Origin: Diplocarpon mali | Lineage: Eukaryota > Ascomycota > Leotiomycetes > Helotiales > Drepanopezizaceae | Reading direction: 5' to 3' | Assembly: GCA_024741835.1 (NCBI GenBank) | Contig: JAENRP010000139.1 | Location: 25,854 to 89,853, forward strand | Length of the DNA: 64,000 bases | Shown here: piece after piece, positions 22,302-35,744 of the stretch | How the letters are laid out: each line of letters begins with the position of its first letter | How positions within the stretch are numbered: the stretch's first letter is position 1 | Made by a program: the position numbers and the translations under genes | The notes under the pieces: model-generated | Database searches by the model: none | What the model was told of the DNA's origin: nothing | The model's input: only the letters and a program-made list of their open reading frames with translations

Positions 22302-23534
22302 TGTCCTGTTCTGCTTTTGGATATTGGATTTGAGGGGGAAGAGTTGAAATTTCTCAATTGCCTAGGTATGTTGCGTTGTTGGTCAGAGAAGGGAGATAGA
22401 TTCAGCCTTCCAATACCTCGGCACCCTACCTCCAAGAGACGAAGAATGTCAAAGGCAGTACGTCACATCAACTCGAAATCAGGAGCTTGCGCTTCCCTCT
22501 TCGGATTAGCCTACTGATAAAAGGAGCTAGGACGGAATGGGCTTGACCAAGGGAAGAGTTCCTCTATATCTATAGCCACGGCTACTTTGGCTCGTTGCAG
22601 GTGACTTGCATCTTTCCCTCCCGTGGCCCACCAGCACAGAAGATGCCACATTGTATCTGATAAACCGTGAGTTTTGTTGTTCCTCGGGCGGGTCAGCTGA
22701 CCAATGTTTTCAACTTGATATTGTGATTTCATCTAGAAGATCTTCAGAGCGTCGATGACTATGACGTACTTGGCGTCATCGGTAAATAAGCGAGATGCAA
22801 AACAATGGGATGGAAGCTGGAGGTTGCTTTCTGCCACCCTGCGATCCGGGTCGGTCCGACAATACTATAGATGACATGGCTCGCATCAATGAGCAGGCTC
22901 TCAACCATGTTTCGAGCATCAGCCGTGCTCAGCCCGGATTCCCTCGACATGTGCAGTCTCTATTGTACTGGCACTCCATTTCCTGCTTCGAGAGGTTGAG
23001 CCTTGGCTAGTTCATGATCAGGTAGACAGACAGGAAAGCGCCGATATGACGTCTGGACTAAGGGTTCATATTCACATTGATGGCCGTCTCATAGGACAAG
23101 GTAAGATACAAACAGATCCTGATAGTATGTCCAGTTCCCGGCTGAGGGGCCCTGCTGTATGCAGCAATAAGCAATAAGCAAAGAGCAATGATGCTCACGT
23201 ATCGTCATCTCCCTCACCCCCATGCCTAAAATCCAGTTGGGGGTTATTGACACTACATAAGAAACACCAAGAAAAATATCCCCCTTTCTCTGTCACTCCC
23301 TCTAGTACTCTGCTTCCTACGACTATAACTAACGCTATACGGCTCGCCTCCTCTCTGAAAGCCCATTCACATCACCAACCACATCAACCACAACCTACCA
23401 GCCTCCTCATCCCAAGAACTCTCTCCTCCATCACCCAAACAGCCACCACAGAAGCCTGAGCGAACACCTCAACAAGCACATTTCCAACCTACACTCCACC
23501 CCGCGAACCCTCGCATCCAGCTCAGACTCACACC
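22302..23534. other. Divergent intergenic region
   Basis: A 1.2-kb gap between the dehydrogenase (-) and the small basic protein gene (+). The last ~300 bp are pyrimidine-rich with short direct CATCACCAAC-like repeats, typical of a fungal 5' leader. No gene is supported. Confidence 0.55.
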
Positions 23535-23933
23535 ATGCATTCCCGCCGCAACGACGTCGTGACCCGCACCACCAAGGCCACACTCATGACCCGCCTTCGG
23601 GGCCGCCACGCAAAGACGCGCACGACCAAGACTACCACGGCCGTCGATTCAAGAGCCCAGGACCCAGCCCGCACGTCGAGGAGGGGTGCCAGCAGACGCA
23701 TGGCTGCGCATACCACGACACCGGTGACCCACCACAAACGACATGTCACCATGGCGGACAAGATCTCTGGCGCGATGATGAAGTTGAAGGGGAGCCTCAC
23801 TAGACGTCCCGGTGTCAAGGTATATTCCTCTCTCCAATTGTGACATTGAGAACCTGCACCTCATGATGAATAGGCTGCTGGGACTAGGCGCATGCACGGA
23901 ACTGATGGACGCGGTTCTCACCGTGCTTATTGA
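23535..23933 (+). CDS. Small conserved basic fungal protein, function unknown
   Basis: Exons 23535-23819 and 23874-23933 encode 114 aa; the 54-nt intron is GTATAT...AATAG. The second exon encodes only 19 residues (AAGTRRMHGTDGRGSHRAY). The protein is strongly basic, starts MHSRRNDVVTRTTK, has Thr/Lys/Arg-rich repeats, and ends with a likely helix (DKISGAMMKLKGSLTRRPG) followed by the RRMHGTDGRGSHR tail. I recall the same start, KLKGSLTRRP block and tail in uncharacterised proteins of other ascomycetes, so it is probably a real conserved gene. No catalytic motif, signal peptide or membrane span is visible; the charge suggests nucleic-acid or acidic-surface binding, which is a guess. Confidence 0.8.
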
Positions 23934-24438
23934 AACGCCATACGGCCTTTGGAATGATAGGATAACGTGTGGCATTTGACGTAATACCCAATTTAATTAA
24001 TGATCACTAGCAGTTTCAGCTCATTATGAAGAATTTTTGCATCGTAAATTTCGTTAGCTCCACGTCTCAATGGCTTTGAATGGCGTGGCTCATAGCTAAG
24101 CTACAAGTATGTTGTGACTTTCTCGCTTGTAAACAGACTTGATGACACTGGATGGCGAGCAGTACTCGGCCGTCGGTCATCATCCAGTTGAAAACCAAAG
24201 AAGATATCCCTTGGGTTGCCTCACCTCCCACTTTACCCTCATATAATATACAGTACTTCTGAGCCAGGAACGCAAATTGCGTTATCAGCAAAGAAACGAA
24301 ATCGGAGTAGTCCTGCAGCATCTGACAATTGCCAAAGGCTCAAAAGGTAAGCAGAACACGGTGGGACAATGCAACTTGTGATGATACTATAGTATAGTTG
24401 AAGATCGAGTTGTGGCGTAGAGGAACGGGACTGCACAA
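23934..24438. other. Convergent intergenic region
   Basis: This lies between the small basic protein gene (+) and the large minus-strand gene. No feature is supported. Confidence 0.55.
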
Positions 24439-26654
24439 TCAGCGTCTCATCATCCCAATGATGTAAGATGGGTTATTCCATTGCAATTCATCGATATCCA
24501 TCATGCTGTTATTAGTGATATTGCCGTGGCTCATGAACTGTCGGCTCAAACCCTCCACGGCTTTCTTCCTGATAGAAGAAGGTTCTGCCTGAAAGTTCCT
24601 AGACCTAGTAGGGAAATTCGGCATCGATTCTGCGGTGGCCAACGACTCCAGCTTCAGAGCGTGACGTCTGGTACCTCGCAATTTCCTATTAGGATCCCTG
24701 GCGCTAAGAGCAGCAGGTGGGGCCAAGTTTCTGCCTGTCGAGAACTTGTCGTCTTCTAGCGCGAAATCTTCAAGTAGGCTGCCTGGTAAGAAGCCCCGCA
24801 GGTCTTTCTCCAATCCCTCCAACTCAACCTTGCTCGGCGAAGGATGTTTTTTGACTCGCTTGGAAGCGTGATTTCTGACACCAAATTCTTGGGCACCGGA
24901 GCTCTTTCGCTTAACAGGCTCTTGAGAAGAGGGTCTCCTGCTCGAAACATCAGTGTCGAGGTCCATGCTCGAATTATCAGGGTCGAACAAAGAGCGAGTA
25001 TCAGCTGGAACGAAATTAAGTGTCGATCTGCCATCTTCTTCGAAAGTAGGCTCGAGTCGAATGCGAGGCGTTGACTGTGCGAAAGGGCTTGAAGAGAGCA
25101 TAGCGTCAAAATCTCCAGCGTAAAGGGAAGTTCTGAATCTCTTGCCCTGGGTCGAGATCCTTGCGGGCGTTTGGCAACGGCTTGGGAGATCTGGGACAAA
25201 GTCGCTACCGCTAGACGAATCATTGAGCAGGTTTCCGAAGCTTGTTGGTGTGCGTGTGAGACCGCCTGGGACGGAGTGTCAGCATCCATCTCTTTCTTCT
25301 ACTAATTCTTCAAGAAGAGTGGTTACTACCACTGGACCCTAGTCATCCCCCAGGACTCACTTGAGAGCCTGTTTCGCTGTCTCTTCGAAATGGAGAATAT
25401 GAACGTAGTACTTACTGGATGGACGCTCGACAAATGGATCCTCAGGATGATCGGTCGACCTTCGGCTTCTCAACGACTTCCCATCGTCTGCCAGTGGTTT
25501 ACGACGGATATTGCCGTGACCAGTCAGAGTAAATATCTTGGGATTCTTGAAGTTATCGCCTAGGATCATTGTCAGCAGAAGTTTTGACACGTAAAAGGAG
25601 ACCTCCCCTCGTTCATTCGAAGCTCCATGGTGGTTAATGTGGCGGCCGAAGGAGAGTTTTCGTCCTCAAAATCTGGTGCTTCATGAAGAGAGCCCGAGTC
25701 TAGAAGCCTGGCATGCATCATAGAGCCTCTCTTCCTGCCATTCCGAGCTGGGAATCGATCATTAAAGGCAGTTCTCACCTTACTCAATACCTTATTATCC
25801 ATCAATCGTCGCTTCTTAGTTGAAGCCAAAGCCTCTTGAATATGCGTTCCATCGCTACCAGGCTTTAATGCTTGCGTAGCTGCCATCATGGCCTCAATCT
25901 TATTGTTGATATCAGATGCTGCAAAAGCGGGTTGCCTAGGGGCAGATGAGCCAACAAGTCGTGGAGGAGATTTTAATGTCTGCCGACTCCCAAGCCTTCG
26001 GCGATCACCAGCTTCGGTATGTGGCTGAAAAAAGGTGCTCTTTGGCCGGCTCGACTTTCTTTTAGACGACTTCCGTGGTATGGCAGGTATTGAAGTCTGT
26101 CCAGTTTGACCGTTGATACACGATAGCTCGTTGAATTCATGACTGAGGTCTATCTCGTTCAAGCTTGCAGCAGTAGTAACTACCGAGGTCATCCTCATCG
26201 CCCAAGCATCATCCCCGTTGAACAGCATTGTTGGGAGTTGTGGTAAAGACCTGTCATCCTGTGATCCGATGCGTGGCAGGCCGGGAAGTGCTGCAGTTGC
26301 ACTGTAGGACATCCGCTTGCCGGATTCGGGTCTGAGCTGATCAAAGGTCGTATCCTCGAGTAACATGCTCGCCATATCCTCGATACTGCCGGCGTTGTGG
26401 TGGGAAAGTGACTCCTTCTTGAAGTTACTATCTTGGAAGACAGGTGTTGAGAATGCCATAGACCCTGTAGCATTGGAGTGTTAGCTCTAATGAGAAAAGA
26501 AGAATCCGGCGAGGAGGAGCTGCTAAACTGCATCTCTCCGTAAAGACTGACCTCTTTTCTTCTCCTTCTCTTTCGACTTGGACCCAGTATCAGAATCTCG
26601 GAGTACAGAGAATGACGGAAGAATAGAACGTTTCTTCTTCCCATAGGTAGCCAT
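24439..26654 (-). CDS. Ser-rich fungal protein of unknown function; one out-of-frame splice junction
   Basis: Proposed exons are 26654-26552, 26464-25603, 25559-25416 and 25265-24439, about 644 aa. Exon 1 begins MATYGKKKRSILPSFSVLRD; the first intron (GTCAGT to CTACAG) keeps the frame into GSMAFSTPVFQD. Exon 4 follows a 150-nt intron in frame. The exon 2/3 junction is the problem: the only GT donor (after 25603) leaves phase 2, while the only workable acceptor needs phase 1, so one base is in excess, beside a run of four Gs at 25605-25608. The protein is Ser/Lys/Arg-rich, largely disordered, with basic clusters (RKSSKRKSSRPKS, KKRRLMDNK) suggesting nuclear location and a coiled segment LEGLEKDLRGFLPG near the C terminus. 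I do not recognise the family with confidence; a cell-cycle or chromatin role is possible but unproven. Confidence 0.65.
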
Positions 26655-28409
26655 CATAGAGAGGCGTGAATTTGTGATACCAGCAAAATCTCACTTGAGT
26701 GATACTGAGCTGTGAGAAAGAAGTAAGGAGAGTATGGATCAGAGACAAGTACAAACACCTGCCGATGGTATGACCGAAGTGATATAGACGAAGCAGTTTG
26801 TAGTTTAGACAGAAGGAAAGAGAACTTGATTGAAGAAAACTAATAAGTGAAAGATGCGTCAAAGGTGAACATCTAGCGGAAGGAGCACTAGTCTGCCCAC
26901 TTTAAGAAGCGACGCACTAAGATCATCTCTTTGGTTTTCAGCATTTTGCAATAGATTTTGTATGAAAGAAGGGAGATGGAAAGACAAAGTGAAATGTGCT
27001 ATAGATCACAACCCCAACAACATGTGCAGGAATCTAGGAATACTTATATGCAATTTAAGTCTAAGCGAACTTCATATGTTGATCTTCGAATTTTTGCTTT
27101 TTACAAAATCCTTTAGTAAGGCCACCAAAGAGTACTGAACCAAAGCAGGTAAATATACTGACCAGTTATTGAAAGATTAGAGAGAAGACATTCGAGATGA
27201 ATCCACCCTTTACGAAATAAACCGTTGGTATAAAACCATAAACATAGTGCTCAAGTGTTGCCATAGTGCAACGTAAAGCAAAGAAGTCAGTGAGAATTCT
27301 GCTGTGATCTCTAGAGTAAGAAGACTTAGGCTGGCTCTGTCATGATAAAAGATCCAAGTTTGAACTTACGAAGTGCTTATAGTGCTTATAAAGCAAGACA
27401 AAAAGTCCCTTAGTATTGCTCTAAGCTCTCTAGAACATTGATGAGAGCAATGCAGGGAACACACAACAGATTAAGAGTCTTACGTACGTAATCAAATATG
27501 CACAACTGTCTTCTTCTAGCAGGCCAGTTCAGATTTGGTCAGAATACATGACTTTGTGCCAGTCTTAGACAAAGGAAGTAGACAACTCATCTTTTACTGT
27601 AAAATATATACAAACGTCAACTCTCCTAGCCCCAGGAAATGATTTCATGAGTATCTTTAGTTCTTTAGCTTATTTATGGGAACATAATGCCACAATGACG
27701 CTGTCATGTCAGATATATGGGCGGAGGAATTCCAACACCAGGAGATCTAATGTCTAAGTGGGCCTGCATCTATAGGCACTCCAGTCGAGATATCAGGGTT
27801 GCATGTCCAAACGATGTGTCGTTCTCGAGGTTTGAGAAATTCCCGTTTTAGAGTCATGGAACACGAAAATGACGTTCTGATTGGATCCTTACCCTAACTT
27901 CGGATCTCAGAACCTATTGTGAAGTCAAATTCTCATGGATCTTATGTTAACACAATCTGAGTCTACTGATTTCACCCTTGCTGACAGACAGGCGAGTGTG
28001 ATTTGATCAAAATATTATAAATATGTGTAGGAGAGAATAAGATGAATTATCAGTCCAATCCCACACAGAATTGGACAAGAATTTAGAAATTGGGGGTAGC
28101 CAAGTTAATTTCGAAAGAATTAGGTACGGAGATCTCGGGCCACTAAATTCGTAAACGGATTTTTGGCTTGGGGCTGTCCATCGGCCAATCACAGGCTTTC
28201 CATTGCTAAATCCGACGTCGAAATCGGCGGATGTAGACCGCCCTCTAGACTGTTGGTGCCACTACGACTCTCTACCCCATACAAGAACCGTAACCTATCC
28301 AGCGCTACCCTACTCGAACGTCTCTCTTTCCACACCTTTTCCATGGTCTGCAATTGATACTGTACTACGCTACTACTGATGTCCTCCTAAGCCAGGGTGG
28401 AACTTCAAT
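26655..28409. other. AT-rich divergent intergenic region
   Basis: A 1.75-kb gap between the Ser-rich gene (-) and HEM2 (+). Most of 26.9-28.1 kb is AT-rich with stops in every frame and no visible repeat unit. The last ~200 bp are pyrimidine-rich and are probably the HEM2 leader. Confidence 0.55.
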
Positions 28410-29634
<1,225 letters not shown>

Positions 29635-30072
29635 GATTTGGAATAGTGAAAAGCTGTATATTTATGTTTAAGGTTACGGATTTGGCGTTCCGGCAGACTC
29701 GTCGTGCGAAGACATTATGTCAATTGATACCAGTGTTGGGAAATACCGTTTCTGAGAACAAATTGTAATGGGTTGAATGATCAGTGACTTGATATCCTTC
29801 GCCATCAAATTTCCTCTGAGAATGCACCGGCAATAAAAAGTTACTGAGCACATGCCAAGAAGTTTCGCTAAGTACCGAAAGATCACCGCGAGTGTGGGGC
29901 AGAACAGAATCTGGGGTGCAAGTCCGCGGCTAGGTGGTGGGACGACCCGGACACAACCTTGTATGACTGATCAGTATGGCAAAGTCAGGAGCGACAACAC
30001 CAAGGGCTACTAAGAGCCGAGCGGATTATCCAGCCAACTCTAGGCTGAAAGAATAGAGTACAGCTTTTCAAC
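29635..30072. other. Intergenic, HEM2 to MCT1
   Basis: The 438-bp gap between tandem genes holds the HEM2 3' UTR and MCT1 promoter. No ORF or repeat is supported. Confidence 0.6.
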
Positions 30073-31391
30073 ATGAACCGGCTTGCGACAGGTTTGCCAA
30101 AGCCTCGCAGCAATATCAGTCTGATAACACTGATTAAAGAGGGCGCTGGGAGGAGTTTCTACACAACGTCGCAGCAGTTGTATAGAAGCATTCGGCAGCA
30201 AAGACGGTACGCATCGAGCAAACGGATTCGGCCACGGACAGCCTTGTTCTTCCCCGGTAAGTTCCAGGACCCACCTATCGAAAGTAATTGCTAAGCTCGC
30301 CACCAGGACAAGGAGTCCAGAAAGTAGGGATGCTCACGCCATGGCTCGAAGCCTTTCCATCGACAGCGAAAACGTTAGTCGAAGAAATCGACTACTTGTT
30401 GGGCTACAAGGTCTCCAAGATTATAGAAGAAGGCCCCAACTCGGCTCTCACCGCAACAGAGAACGCACAGCCGGCCATCATGTCCTCCTCGATCCTCATT
30501 CTACAGATCCTAGAAAAGGAGTTTGGATTTAAGCCAGCTGAGAATGTGGACGTCACTCTGGGGCATTCACTGGGCGAGTTCGCGGCGCTGGTTGCCGGTG
30601 GCTTTGTAGATTTCGAGGATAGTCTCTACCTGGTGCGGAAACGAGCAGAGGTCATGGCCGATTGTTCACGGCGGGCTTGCGCAGAGCATGGAGGGGAGTA
30701 TGGGATGGTTGCATTGGTCACGGAGCCAGACCACCTTATCCCCTTGATCGAAGCTATTCACGACTTCCTTGGCCATCATAGCGCAGGCTCAAAGTCAGAA
30801 AGCGCGGAGGATATGCCGCCGATTCAGCAGGTGCTTATTGCGAATATCAATAGCAAGAATCAGATTGTGCTTAGTGGGAATATTGAGAGGATCAGAACGC
30901 TGCTCACGCATGTGAGGCAATTTGGGGGTCACGATCCGAGGGCAGTACGGCTGAAAAGCGATAGCCCGTTTCATAGTCCTTTGATGAAGCCTGCGGCCAC
31001 GGCTATGAAGCGATTACTGGAGGGGAAAAGTAGAGTAAAGGGCAGAGAGAATGAGGATTTAGTGACGTTTCCAGGGGTCATGGAGTGTGTTAGTAATGTT
31101 AGTGCTAGGCCCTTTGAGAGCAAGGAGGACTTGAAGGATCTTTGGGCCAGGCAGTGTGTGGAGACGGTGAAGTGGTGGGATAGTATCAGATATCTGGACC
31201 AGGAGCGGAACATTAGACGATGGATAGGTATTGGGCCTGGGAAGGTAGGTAGGAATCTTGTGGGTAAGGAAGTTGGGATGAGGGGAAGAGATATAGTGAA
31301 GGGAGGTGGAGTCTGGGGAATCAGCGACCCAAAGGAGATCGAGGAAGTTTTGAGAGCTCTCGAAGAGACCGAAGCAGCCTGTGATGAGTAG
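30073..31391 (+). CDS. MCT1: Mitochondrial malonyl-CoA:ACP transacylase
   Basis: Exons 30073-30256 and 30307-31391 encode 422 aa; the 50-nt intron GTAAGT...CACCAG splits the FFPG|QGVQ motif in phase 1. The first ~55 residues are Arg/Ser/Gln-rich with no acids over long runs, a clear mitochondrial presequence. The acyltransferase core shows FFPGQGVQ, the nucleophile Ser149 in GHSLGEF and the catalytic His284 in SPFHSPLM. It loads malonyl groups onto the mitochondrial acyl carrier protein for type II fatty-acid and lipoate synthesis. The stand-alone size separates it from polyketide or fungal FAS I acyltransferase domains. Confidence 0.95.
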
Positions 31392-31650
31392 ACTCTGGAG
31401 CTGTGTTGGACACAATACGATAGGGGTGAGCACTGATTGGACGAACTCGGCCAAAAAGTACGGCATAGTCGCAATGGCTGAGTGACGAGGTTTAACCAAT
31501 TAGCCAAGTCTATAAGTTTTGAAAAGAGACCAAGGTTGATTCCGTGACATGGCAAGGCTGCGAGGCTGTCGGTTCCAGATCTCTGATCCTGGCTCCACCA
31601 CGACCTGAAAGTCAATACCACTTCTTCATCAAACATCAAACTCTAACATA

Positions 31651-32368
31651 ATGACAGCAATACCCTCAATAGCCTGCCTAGGCGTAATTGGAAAAAATGT
31701 AACCTCCCTGTCATCCCCACTTCCCGTCTCAACTTTCCTAATGCCTCCCAGAACAATCCCCTTCACATTTCCATCTTCCCCTCGGCGCCCTCCAACACGC
31801 CACTCCGCACACCAATCCAATACAGCCTCCTCCTCTCCAGTACGCTCGACATCTTTGAAGCGCGCTCGAAAATTAATACGAATTCCGGGGGCGGACTGTC
31901 TGGAGACTTTGGGCTGTTGCATGCGGTCGATGAGAGGCTGGCTGCGTATGGCTTTGAGACGAATACCGGGGTACGGTTTGTGGCTATTGTGGATATGAGG
32001 GGACGGGCTATTGCTGGAGGGGGGAGGGAAGCGAGTACTACGGGAGGTCTAGGGCTGAGGGAGGGAGAGATGAAGATAGTGAGTCCTTGGAATTATCCTC
32101 CTCGCTTCTTGCGTTATTTCATGTCCTGGCTAGGGCCCAAGATGCTAACCGAAGAAGAGGGGATATATGTGAGCGTACTGACAGTTGATATAAGGTATTC
32201 AGAGCTATGCAAGCAGCATATGTTCGCTTACTGCAGAACCCGTTCTATGAACCCGATGAGCATAGTCCACCGACTGGACGGGGTGGGAAGAAGATAACGA
32301 GTAAAAGGTTTGCGGAGGATGTGAGGAGGATTGGGGAGGGCTGGACGCCTGGGTCTGTTAATTTATGA
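31651..32368 (+). CDS. TCA17: TRAPP-associated protein TCA17 (TRAPPC2L)
   Basis: Exons 31651-31698, 31752-32078 and 32195-32368 encode 182 aa; introns are 53 nt (GTAACC...CCCAG) and 116 nt (GTGAGT...ATAAG), both phase 0. The spliced protein reads IACLGVIGKNNNPLHISIFP, then YSLLLSSTLDIFEAR, VRFVAIVDMRGR, and a C-terminal helix with FRAMQAAYVRLLQNPFY. This is the sedlin-like longin fold of the TRAPPC2L/Tca17 family, which helps assemble TRAPP tethering complexes for ER-Golgi and Golgi traffic. A Gly/Arg/Glu-rich loop before the second intron is longer than in yeast. TRAPPC2 itself is the alternative, but the GVIGKNNNPLHI start favours TRAPPC2L. Confidence 0.85.
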
Positions 32369-32818
32369 CTGCTTAGGAGTTCATTGGATGGGATTGAGGT
32401 GCATTGTTAGGCGTCGGGGTGCATATGTGAAGTTTGAGTATGTGTTAAGCTGGATATTGACCTTCTGTCAACAGTCACAATCCCCACGTATTGGCGTTTG
32501 GGTGATTCTTGATATTCGAAATGATATGGATTCCACTAGTTCAAGAATTGTATTATCCAGCCTGGAATTTGGTGTACTACCATAATATACAAGCATCCCT
32601 ATAGGTAAGTATTGCCAATAGTTTACGCCGGACTCCAAGCCTTCAAAGAGAAGGGTTTCTTCACTGGTGAGGTATCAGTTATACCTACAAGGATCCTTCT
32701 GACAACTCCCCCCTTTCTCCTTTCTCTCTAAACTGTATACTTCTTAATCAAAGCCCCAACTTGCATTCTTCATTTCGTTATACCCCATGCATGCCACTTC
32801 TCGAATTCAGGTGGTGGG
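32369..32818. other. Convergent intergenic region
   Basis: This lies between the 3' ends of TCA17 (+) and AFG1 (-). No feature is supported. Confidence 0.6.
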
Positions 32819-35135
32819 TCACGCACTTCTGAAAGGGCTCTTAGTAGGCACACGCTCTTTCTCCTCAAGCTCTTTCCCCTGTAACCCTGCCTGTTTGTCA
32901 AGAATAATCGAGTCTCCCATCTTCACGTCCCCCATCACAGACAGGAAGTCTCTGGCGGGAGCTGGACTCGGTGCCGACCGCTCCCATCTTCTGGCTTCAA
33001 TAGGCAGCGGCCTCCACCAGCCGGGCTCGGATCTAGCATGCCATCTAGTACCACACATTTCCCAGAGTCTACTTCTAGCACGCTTGTACACGAATCTCTC
33101 GTCATCCCCTGTGAATGAATTAATCATTCCAAAGTCGACTGTTTGTCGATGTTCATTCCCTTCACTAGAAAGTGGGCCGAAGTCTGAGTTCTCATCGGAA
33201 TCGTAGCCGATCTTCGTAGTGTCCGTGTAGACGGAGACGTTAGGACGAAACGGCGAGGTCTGGTCTTGGTAGATTTCGGATAGCGTTTCTGGGTAGACTG
33301 CATCACCGCCGTCGTTGTTTTTTCCCTGGCTTCCAGAGCCCGCAAGTGCCGAGATGTTTGTTTCTGGGAAGAAAAGATCGTCTGGGCCTGCTTCTGCTCG
33401 AATCAGAAGTTTGCAGCGGGCTTCATATAGAGCGTCGAGAAGTGTGATGAGGCGCCTTGCTTCGTTCTTTCGCATGAGTGTCAAGACGGGTAAATCTTCA
33501 AGGATCAAGGTGTGGAATGTTGAACCTATTGTGATGTAATCTGCAGGGCCATACTTGCCTCCACAAAGATCTGAGAAAGACCAGTACGCAACTCCGCCTA
33601 AAGACCGTGGAACTGGAACTTCTCTCCCGAAGACGAAAAGTTTTGCGCCTTTCCATGGAATATCCTCGAGCGTATCTGAAGGGAGGCACTCTCTGATTGC
33701 AGTCTGCCAATGCGCTTCGGAATCCACGCCTAATAGAAGATATTTTTTCGGCTTTATTCCTTTCTTCAAATTCGATTCTTCGACTGCTTCCAAGTCTGGC
33801 ATCCTCCTGGGAACCAGAGTCGCTAGCCCGGGATCAAGTCCTCCAATAATGTCTTGCCTAATGGTTTCTGTGATCTCTGCAGCTTCTTTATCGACCTCTT
33901 CCGATTCTCTTCTTCTGTAGTCTCTTCCGCCTTCCATATTCCATATTTCGCAGCGAGCTTTGAGCACCTCCACAAAGCCAGCATATTCGTCATTGGCTGG
34001 AAACGTGGGTATTCTCCCCTTACTCCCAAATCTAAGTATACCTCGAAGAAGTCCATTTCTTGGCTGTACAGCGAAGTCCGTACCACTTGCTTTGGCGAGT
34101 TCATCCGGCATCCGATTCGAGGTTGCAATGAGCACTCCGCCAAGCTGAAAGAACACCGTAAACAGATTGCTCAAAATCTTGCTCGCAGCTCTGTCAGGTA
34201 GCTGGAATTCGTCCAGAAACAGTATCGGAGTTTTCTCGGCCATATCTTTCGCCAGCCAAACCACTTTGATCTTATTAGCTCTATATTTTAAAGGGTCAAG
34301 ATTTGGTTTTTGTCCTGGAGGGCGAGTTTTAAAGAAGTCGGATAAATCGGGTGAGGAAATATGCATACGAGAATGTTCGGCATCTCCACCAATTGAGCCA
34401 TTAGAGCGTGACTGCCGCAGTTGCTCTAATCTTGCAAAAATCTCTAGCATAAAAGTATTGAAATGCCATCTTCTCTTATTTTTGTTAGGAAGACTATCGG
34501 CAAGCAAGTCAAATAGCATTGATTTTCCGGTCCCTACTTCCCCATGCAGCAACATTCCTTTTGGAGAGTCGATGTTCATAGCCGCGTCGTGACTTGTGAG
34601 CATTCTTGTCAATGCAAGAGTATCTCTTTCAGGTTTCGGGGCAAACAGGTGGGCGAAAAGAGGATTTCTCCGTAAGGGATGTCCCGGAACTGCTATGGCT
34701 CTTTCATCATCTCTGGGACTATGAATTTTCTCAATAGCTTGATTGACTTCCCTGAGACGAGCGCTGTATTCAGCTTTCGGAGAATAGTCTTTCAGATGTA
34801 GGCTAGAAACAATTAGCAAAGTTTGGTGTCTAATTTTCAGAAGCGGCTCGCGGCTTGTGCGTCGAGGAGTAATAGCAAAGTGGCATTTCCAAGAGCTACA
34901 TTTAGCCTTGTAGCTGGGGTTACAGAACTTTTGTGGAAGCAGGGAGTTTGTTCTTCAAGTGAAATAAAACGAATTTGTTCTAAACTACTTACTAGATCTT
35001 CTGGAGTTCAAGGGCCAGTCGATGTTGAGCAGGATCCGGATCTATTATTTTTGTTGCCAGCAATGATCTGTAGAGTACCAATGGATTTGATATTGTTACA
35101 CTGGTGCTTTTCACATTCGGAAGTCGTGACAGCAT
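32819..35135 (-). CDS. AFG1: AFG1-family mitochondrial ATPase
   Basis: Exons 35135-34993 and 34802-32819 encode 708 aa; the 190-nt intron is GTAAGT...TTCTAG and joins DPAQHRLALELQKIY to LHLKDYSPKAEY. The N terminus MLSRLPNVKSTSVT is presequence-like. Motifs are the Walker A GEVGTGKS at 135-142, Walker B ILFLDEFQ at 241-248, then LIATSNRMPDELAK and, far downstream, YWSFSDLCGGKYGPADY. Afg1/LACE1 proteins are inner-membrane-associated P-loop ATPases that assist turnover of unassembled respiratory-chain subunits. Yeast Afg1 is about 500 aa; the extra length lies in an insert around residues 350-420 and a C-terminal extension beyond about 570. Confidence 0.93.
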
Positions 35136-35744
35136 CGTGATCAATAAGTTCTTTAGAAGTCCAAATATCTGTGGGTCAAAGTGGAAGACGTCAGTCAATA
35201 CACAACCGAGTCCGATGGCAGCGCCGCCTCCTCATCACGTGGTATTCAATGTAGGCATGCATTTGTCCAAGGCAGAAGCTTCTTATGCTGTCTTGAAGGC
35301 GGTAGTGATATGTCTCAAAATATCAAATTCATTCCAGTATCTTCGTTTTCATGAGTGCGGCGAAAGTAGGCAAGGGCCAAGGCAGAATTCAAATCTTCGT
35401 CTAGTTTCCCTAGGGCTATAATATGGTAACAAAAAGATTAAACATGAAACTTCAAGGACGAATTGGCAATGTTGAGATCAAGGTTCTTGACTACTATAAG
35501 CTTTATTAATGCTTGCAAGGTGAACCACTGGTCGTGACATTTCATGGAGGTTCGCGTCCATCTCTCCTCATACCGCCTTAGATACGCTATGCCGAAAAAG
35601 AATTTTGGCAGGAAGTAAACACTCATCAGCAGAAAACGCTTTCCACCGCAATCGCCTCCGACGTACCCAATGCCATCAACTCACCGCGTCGGTCAAATCT
35701 TGAGCTGCTCATAGCTTCTTTCTTTCTTCTAGAGACGGTTTGCG
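35136..35744. other. Divergent intergenic region, AFG1 / NUP133
   Basis: The 609-bp gap holds both promoters. A 68-codon open frame from the ATG near 35215 is present but has no recognisable similarity. Confidence 0.55.

Noticed and set aside
30073..31391. Acyltransferase domain of a polyketide synthase
   Set aside because: It is a stand-alone 422-aa protein with a mitochondrial presequence and no adjoining PKS domains, which fits MCT1.
35215..35421. 68-codon ATG frame between AFG1 and NUP133
   Set aside because: Short, no motif or recognised similarity, and it lies in a divergent promoter region; kept only as a note in the intergenic entry.
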